The notes beneath the pieces are model-generated. The model did no database searches. It was not told the DNA's origin and was given only the letters and a program-made list of their open reading frames with translations. A stretch of DNA of 64,000 bases, taken from assembly GCF_000230715.2 (NCBI RefSeq), contig NC_019792.1, positions 2,294,001 through 2,358,000 on the forward strand, written 5' to 3'. Below are positions 59,839 through 64,000 of the stretch, piece after piece (the first letter of the stretch is position 1; every line of letters starts with the position of its first letter). The position numbers and the translations under genes are program-made. The stretch comes from Natronobacterium gregoryi SP2 (GTDB taxonomy: Archaea; Halobacteriota; Halobacteria; Halobacteriales; Natrialbaceae).

Positions 59839-61395
59839 TCAGGCCAGGAAGACGTGTCGCGGTCGGTCGGCGAGGATGTCACGACCGTAGTCGACCGTCT
59901 CGGAGAAGGCGTCGCTACGGAAGAACGCCATAGCGTCCTCGCGGGAGTCCCAGCGGCTGGCGATGAACATGTCGTTTTCGTCTTCCCGATTGACCAACAG
60001 GTCGGTCTTGCGGTGGCCGTCCATGTCCGCGAGGATGCCGGTGACGTCGCCAAAGGTATCGACGAAGTCCGCTCGGTGGTCTGGTTCGACGGTATAGAAC
60101 ATCCCCATCGTTCCCCAAGAGTCGTCGCTCGCGGGGCTGTCGCCCCGCTCGCCATCGGCGCCAGCAGGCGCCCCTTCGTCGCCGGCCTGACGGACGACAT
60201 CGGGGAGGTCGGCGAGGAACCCAGCAGCTGTGTCCGCGGCACTCTCGGTCTCCCAGAGACTGACGACTGCGGTCTCGGCGTCCTCGTCGCTGATTTCGGA
60301 TTCGTACACTGCCGTCTTCACGTGGGTGTCGTAGTGGTCGAAGTTCGTCCTGAGACCGTCGACCTCCTCGAATAGCTCGTCGGGGTCGGCGTCCGAGTAG
60401 AGCACGACAGCGTGGACGTCCTCGCCGTGTGGCTGACCTGCGTAGACGCCCTGCTCCTCGAGTTCGTCGCGGACGTCCTCGGCGTGGGTACTACTGGGTG
60501 GTCCACCAGCGTCGTCGTCCGAACTGTCTGGACGGCCCTCGCCGTGGGGGTGACTGCTCTCGCCGGCGTCGGCGTCTGCATCTGCATCTGCATCTGCGTC
60601 GTCCGCTTCGACAGGGACTGCCTCGCCGGCCATGTAGGCGTCTAGATCGTGTGGTTCGAACCGTCGACCGACGTAGAACCGGCCGAACTCGGCGTACTTC
60701 GAGGTTGAGGGATCGAACCGCATCTCGGCGAGAAGGTGTTTGATGTGTGCTGGATCGTCCGCAAACAGCGAGACGCTCCACTCGTAGTCGTCGAAGCCGA
60801 TACTCCCGGCGGTGATCTGGCTGACTTTCCCACCGTAGCTGCGGCCGATGTCGCCGTGAGAGCCCATGTGCTCCGAGCGTTTCTCGAACGGCAGGTCGTA
60901 CCAGTTGAACTCCGGATCGCGTCGCTTCTCCATCGGGTAGAAGTTGACGTACTCGGCGTCGGGAATCTTCGGGTAGAGCTTCTGCTCGAGATACCGCGAG
61001 AGGCCCGTACTCTCGACTTCCTCGTCTTCCTCGAAGTAGGCCTCGGTCACGTAGTCCGATACTTCGGCGACCGAGACGTAGGAGTCGGTGCGTTCGGTGA
61101 ACTCGGCGAACGCCGTCCCATCGAACTGGCGGCCGAGCCGCTCGACGTCGGCCATCGTCGGCCGAATGTGCATGAAAAGCAGGTCCGCTTCGTGACCGAG
61201 CATGGCGAAGGTTGCGGAGTCGCCGTCCTCGGCGTCGGCAACGGACTCGCAGTCGGCGAGAAACGCCGCTCCGTCTTCGAGTGCGCGTTCGCGGACGTGG
61301 TCGGGAGCGTCCCGCCAGGCGTCCCAGTCGACCGTCCGGAAGTCGTGCAGAACGTACCATCCTTCTTTCGTACGCGGTGGTGTCCGTCGTTCCAT
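59839..61395 (-). CDS. pitA: PitA-type HemQ/Cld fused to monooxygenase-like domain
   Basis: A 518-residue fusion known in haloarchaea as PitA. Residues 1-265 are a chlorite-dismutase/HemQ-like domain with the heme region SHGDIGRSYGGKVSQITAGS and then FDDYEWSVSLFADDPAHIKH and EMRFDPSTSKYAEFGRFYVG. The residue after KVS is Gln, as in HemQ coproheme decarboxylases, rather than the Arg of true chlorite dismutases. A linker of Asp-Ala repeats and a HPHGEG stretch (about 275-300) joins it to an ABM-type domain (about 320-518). Role in heme synthesis is inferred from the HemQ part. Divergent from the PadR gene. Confidence 0.9.
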   Translation of the reverse strand: MERRTPPRTKEGWYVLHDFRTVDWDAWRDAPDHVRERALEDGAAFLADCESVADAEDGDSATFAMLGHEADLLFMHIRPTMADVERLGRQFDGTAFAEFTERTDSYVSVAEVSDYVTEAYFEEDEEVESTGLSRYLEQKLYPKIPDAEYVNFYPMEKRRDPEFNWYDLPFEKRSEHMGSHGDIGRSYGGKVSQITAGSIGFDDYEWSVSLFADDPAHIKHLLAEMRFDPSTSKYAEFGRFYVGRRFEPHDLDAYMAGEAVPVEADDADADADADADAGESSHPHGEGRPDSSDDDAGGPPSSTHAEDVRDELEEQGVYAGQPHGEDVHAVVLYSDADPDELFEEVDGLRTNFDHYDTHVKTAVYESEISDEDAETAVVSLWETESAADTAAGFLADLPDVVRQAGDEGAPAGADGERGDSPASDDSWGTMGMFYTVEPDHRADFVDTFGDVTGILADMDGHRKTDLLVNREDENDMFIASRWDSREDAMAFFRSDAFSETVDYGRDILADRPRHVFLA

Positions 61396-61495
61396 AGTCG
61401 GTGATTAGGAGGCGACCGACAAGAAGGAACTGCTTCGTTTTCAACAGCCAGTATTCGGAGGGAGCCGGAAGACAGGTTGCTGGTGACCGAAACCC

Positions 61496-61503
61496 TTTAT
61501 GTA
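61496..61503 (+). promoter_or_regulatory. TATA box of the padR gene
   Basis: TTTATGTA centred 27 bp before ATG 61527, leaderless arrangement. The divergent pitA start lies about 100 bp away, so regulatory overlap is possible. Confidence 0.5.
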
Positions 61504-61526
61504 CGCCCGTTTCAATCACGGATCAC

Positions 61527-62051
61527 ATGCGGAAAAGTGGGCCGCCGAAAGGACTCATCGCCTATCTCGTGCTCGAGTTACTCGAGGAGCGGCCGCGGTA
61601 CGGGTACGAGATTCTCAAGGAAATCAAAGACATCAGCGGCGGTCACTGGGAACCATCCTACGGATCGGTCTATCCGATCCTCTATAAGTTCGAAGAGAAA
61701 GAGTGGGCTGAACGAATCGAACGCGAGGACGAACCCGACCGGAAGTACTTCGAACTCACCGATGACGGACGCACGGAACTCGAGGAGAGACGGGAAGAGA
61801 GCGCGGAGAAAGGACGCGACTTTGCCGACGTCATCCTCGGCTTCTTTCACGTGTACGCGGCGTTCTCCACCGACGACCGTTTCGAGATTCCGGAACGTGA
61901 AAACGAGTGGCTGTTCGACGAGGAGTTCAGCAGGTGGGTCGTCGAACAGGTCGTTCGCCACCACGAACACTACTTCGATACCGAGTTCGAACGGATCGAC
62001 GACACGCCAGCGGAGTTCTACGCCCGTCACGGGATCGACCGCGAGGAGTGA
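61527..62051 (+). CDS. PadR family transcriptional regulator
   Basis: A 174-residue regulator. The N-terminal winged helix reads GLIAYLVLELLEERPRYGYE, ILKEIKDISGGHWEPSYGSV then YPILYKFEEKEWAERIERED, and RKYFELTDDGRTELEERREE is the wing/linker of PadR proteins. The C-terminal part (about 95-174) is helical and rich in aromatic and acidic residues, a likely dimer domain. It is divergent from pitA with about 130 bp between starts. Control of pitA or of itself is inference from position. Confidence 0.9.
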   Translation: MRKSGPPKGLIAYLVLELLEERPRYGYEILKEIKDISGGHWEPSYGSVYPILYKFEEKEWAERIEREDEPDRKYFELTDDGRTELEERREESAEKGRDFADVILGFFHVYAAFSTDDRFEIPERENEWLFDEEFSRWVVEQVVRHHEHYFDTEFERIDDTPAEFYARHGIDREE

Positions 62052-62128
62052 TTCGGTCCGCTGACCCGACGTGCAACCGAAAGACACACCACATCCGACG
62101 GCAAGCGATTCTCGCCGAGCAGTCGCCG

Positions 62129-63070
62129 TCACTCCCTCGCGTCGATTCGCGGCTCCGTCTCCGGCCGACTATCCGGACTGGGTCGCTCGCCCGCCGTTTC
62201 GTGTCGCTCGAGTCGCTTCCGAACCCGTCCCGCGACGTTCTTCGCGAGGACCCGCGTCGCGAACGGCAGTGACCGTCGTTGTTTGCGGTAGTAGAAGTCA
62301 CCGAGGCGGTGGTCCGGGACTGACTCGGGTTCGAACGTCGGCTCCTCGAATCTGCCGACTCCCTCGGCCAGGAGTCGGATCTGAACCGTCGCGAGGCGGT
62401 CGAACACGTCCCAGAGCGTGTAACAGTCCTCGAGTGACACCTCCTCGTAGGCGACGATTTCGCCGCCGTCGATCGACTCGTCTAGCCGCTGGAGCGTCGA
62501 GCCGGCTCGAGCCTGCCCGTCGTGGAAGATCGCCGGCGGCCCAAGTCCGCGATACTCGCGGATGTCCGCAGGATGGAAACTGACGACGCCGTGTTCCGGG
62601 GCAGTTAGGACGTCACCACGAACGAGGCCGAAGCCGAAGCGAACGACGATGTCACACCGCTCGGCGAGTTCGTCGACGGCGTCGTCGGGAAGTTCGTTCC
62701 AGCCGTCGGCGGTCACGGGCGTACACTCGATCCGGTCGATGTCGGCGAGCGCGTCGACGTTCTCGACCGAATGGCGGTGCCACAGTGGCTGTTCGTCGCC
62801 GAGCAGTCTGCCGAGGGTTCGCTCCGCGAGGACGAACGTCCAGGCGCGTTCCTTCCGGGAGACGCCGACGAACTCGCGGACGTCCGCGAGCGTGAGCCGG
62901 TCTTTCGAGTTCCACGACTCGTCCTCGTCGTCGGTATTGGCGGCGTTTTGGACGACCAGCGAGAGTTCGACCCCTGGCTGCTCGCGCAATCGCTCTATCG
63001 CGCGGACCTGCCACTCGTAGAGAAACGCCTCCGTCAGGACGCCGACCGTCGTTGGATTGGCAGCGGACAT
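62129..63070 (-). CDS. Formyltransferase-family protein
   Basis: A 313-residue protein of the methionyl-tRNA formyltransferase/GART-like fold. The region VVRFGFGLVRGDVLTAPEHG, VVSFHPADIREYRGLGPPAI and STLQRLDESIDGGEIVAYEE corresponds to the formyl-THF site with the His and Asp of the H-P-A-D and D-x-G motifs. The N-terminal 110 residues differ from Fmt, and the protein lacks the Fmt C-terminal tRNA domain. It more likely formylates a sugar nucleotide or amine, as in cell-surface glycan enzymes. The acceptor is unknown. Confidence 0.78.
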   Translation of the reverse strand: MSAANPTTVGVLTEAFLYEWQVRAIERLREQPGVELSLVVQNAANTDDEDESWNSKDRLTLADVREFVGVSRKERAWTFVLAERTLGRLLGDEQPLWHRHSVENVDALADIDRIECTPVTADGWNELPDDAVDELAERCDIVVRFGFGLVRGDVLTAPEHGVVSFHPADIREYRGLGPPAIFHDGQARAGSTLQRLDESIDGGEIVAYEEVSLEDCYTLWDVFDRLATVQIRLLAEGVGRFEEPTFEPESVPDHRLGDFYYRKQRRSLPFATRVLAKNVAGRVRKRLERHETAGERPSPDSRPETEPRIDARE

Positions 63071-63254
63071 TCGCTCGCCTAGATACGTCTCTCTCGTCTC
63101 TTAGTTAGCCGGCCGCCTCCGTCGTCGCCGTCCCGGTACCGAGCGATTACACGTTCGTCCTGCCGAGTAGGGAGAGCTGAAAGCGCTACGCCGGTCGGCG
63201 CTGCCGGCTGTCGGCCGGGTGGAGTTGCAGACGAATCCAGGCCGGGACGAGTGC
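63071..63254. other. Intergenic region with no gene seen
   Basis: 184 bp between the formyltransferase start and the site-2 protease end. No start, promoter or repeat is convincing. Confidence 0.5.
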
Positions 63255-64000
63255 TTAGCCAGCGAGCAGTGGGGGTGCAAACAGCATTGCGAGGAAACTG
63301 AACAACATAGTGAGTCCAACAGAGGTCGTCACCAGCCGGACCATCCGGCGGGTACCCTCGATCGGAAGCCGCGAAACGACTGCCTCCGTGCTGGTCCGGA
63401 GGATGTGACCGCCATCCAGCGGGAACGCCGGAATACAGTTGAAAAAGCCAAGCTGGACGTTGATCCAGCCGGTCCAGAACAACAGATTAGCGAGGACGAA
63501 CACCGTCGAATCGCCGACAGCGGCGAACGACCCCTGGACCTGGTAGAAGTTCTCGATACCGCTCGTAAAGCCCGCGAAGTTGAACGGAAGCGTGCCGAAG
63601 ACTCCGATAATCGGCAACAGTATGGCGATACCGATCTTGCCGAGGAAGCTGTCGGCGAACGCACCGAAGCTACTCTCACCGTCACCACCGAGCACCGCCA
63701 GATACTCCTCGGCCGGATACAACTGGACGCCGAGTGGCTCCGCCGAGAAACCCGAGACGCCCTGGGCAGCGTGGAAGCCGACAGTGCCACCACCGGTCAC
63801 CTGACTCCGATCACCGAGCGTCACGTCGTACTCGACGCGGTCACCCTCGAGATAGCCCGCTATCGAAGCCTCGTCACCGGGATCGGTCGTCGCGAGCCGA
63901 TCGTTCAGTTCGGCTTCCGAGTGAACTCGCTCCCCGTCGAACGCCGTGATGATGAGTTGGCCGGTCGGCGCGCCGGCGTCGTCCAGCGGTCCACCGTCGG
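63255..64000 (-). CDS. Site-2 protease family (M50) membrane protein, N-terminus outside window
   Basis: The last about 248 residues of an intramembrane zinc protease. A PDZ-like domain is visible (GGPLDDAGAPTGQLIITAFD, GYLEGDRVEYDVTLGDRSQV), then hydrophobic helices and the second metal motif FNCIPAFPLDGGHILR, with the Asp that pairs with an HExxH beyond base 64000. Helices ANLLFWTGWINVQLGFFN and TTSVGLTMLFSFLAMLF flank it. It belongs to the RseP/SpoIVFB-like class with an internal PDZ domain. The catalytic HExxH cannot be seen here. Confidence 0.88.
   Translation of the reverse strand, partial: DGGPLDDAGAPTGQLIITAFDGERVHSEAELNDRLATTDPGDEASIAGYLEGDRVEYDVTLGDRSQVTGGGTVGFHAAQGVSGFSAEPLGVQLYPAEEYLAVLGGDGESSFGAFADSFLGKIGIAILLPIIGVFGTLPFNFAGFTSGIENFYQVQGSFAAVGDSTVFVLANLLFWTGWINVQLGFFNCIPAFPLDGGHILRTSTEAVVSRLPIEGTRRMVRLVTTSVGLTMLFSFLAMLFAPPLLAG

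Noticed and set aside
63101-63319. 72-codon minus-strand frame rich in Cys/Ser near 63.2 kb
   Set aside because: Composition unlike haloarchaeal proteins and it overlaps the end of the site-2 protease gene.

Overview
The window is haloarchaeal chromosome. It is GC-rich, its proteins are strongly acidic, many exported proteins carry Tat plus lipobox signals, and several genes have a TATA-like box about 25-30 bp before the start codon, as expected for leaderless transcripts. Gene content (CetZ, archaemetzincin, UPF0146, ABCE1/RLI, archaeal dUTPase, aRqcH, PitA, many haloarchaea-type orphan membrane proteins) fits class Halobacteria, probably the Natrialbales. The genus is inference. I found no rRNA, tRNA or CRISPR array.

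Layout. 1-17.9 kb is mostly housekeeping: CetZ (cut by the window edge), a HAD hydrolase, archaemetzincin, a SAM methyltransferase, RLI, an EMC6-like protein, an acyl-CoA synthetase, aconitase, dUTPase and a rhodanese. It also holds a pair of paralogous membrane proteins (4.6 and 14.7 kb). 18.7-19.25 kb is a non-coding stretch of tandem ~90-bp palindromic units bounded by ACTAGT plus a second palindrome family, followed by an asparagine-synthase-like gene. 21.2-25.9 kb is a probable thiamine ABC importer (lipoprotein, double-length permease, ATPase) with a divergent MTH1187-type thiamine-binding gene; thiD lies at 42.2 kb. 25.9-28.2 kb holds decayed genes (a bat-like HTH regulator, a small membrane protein), an XTP/dITP pyrophosphatase and a PIN-like gene coupled to a 34-aa ORF.

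28.2-42.0 kb is a metal-cofactor block: MOT1-type molybdate transporter, HypE/AIR-synthase-like protein, two NosD paralogues each with a NosL-like N-terminal domain, two NosL lipoproteins, a TauE/SafE-type copper membrane protein, a SCO protein, a WtpABC-type tungstate/molybdate importer, and NosF plus NosY. No nosZ is present. These genes could together supply copper and Mo/W to respiratory enzymes encoded elsewhere.

42-56.7 kb returns to core genes: thiD, a PQQ-type beta-propeller lipoprotein, a tRNA-binding protein, an APC permease with a coupled UspA protein, MutS, OsmC, aRqcH and a TRIC-type channel. 56.7-59.7 kb is an insertion graveyard: a decayed IS1595 copy, an intact 1,000-bp IS1595 element, an AT-rich mini membrane-protein gene, a truncated IS630-type transposase, a duplicated IS1595 end, and a second array of the ACTAGT palindromes. 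59.8-64 kb carries the PitA-type HemQ/monooxygenase fusion, a PadR regulator, a formyltransferase and a site-2 protease cut by the window end.

The most novel-looking material is the pair of palindromic repeat families. They occur together at two places, their stems show compensatory changes, and one unit is inverted between the two arrays.
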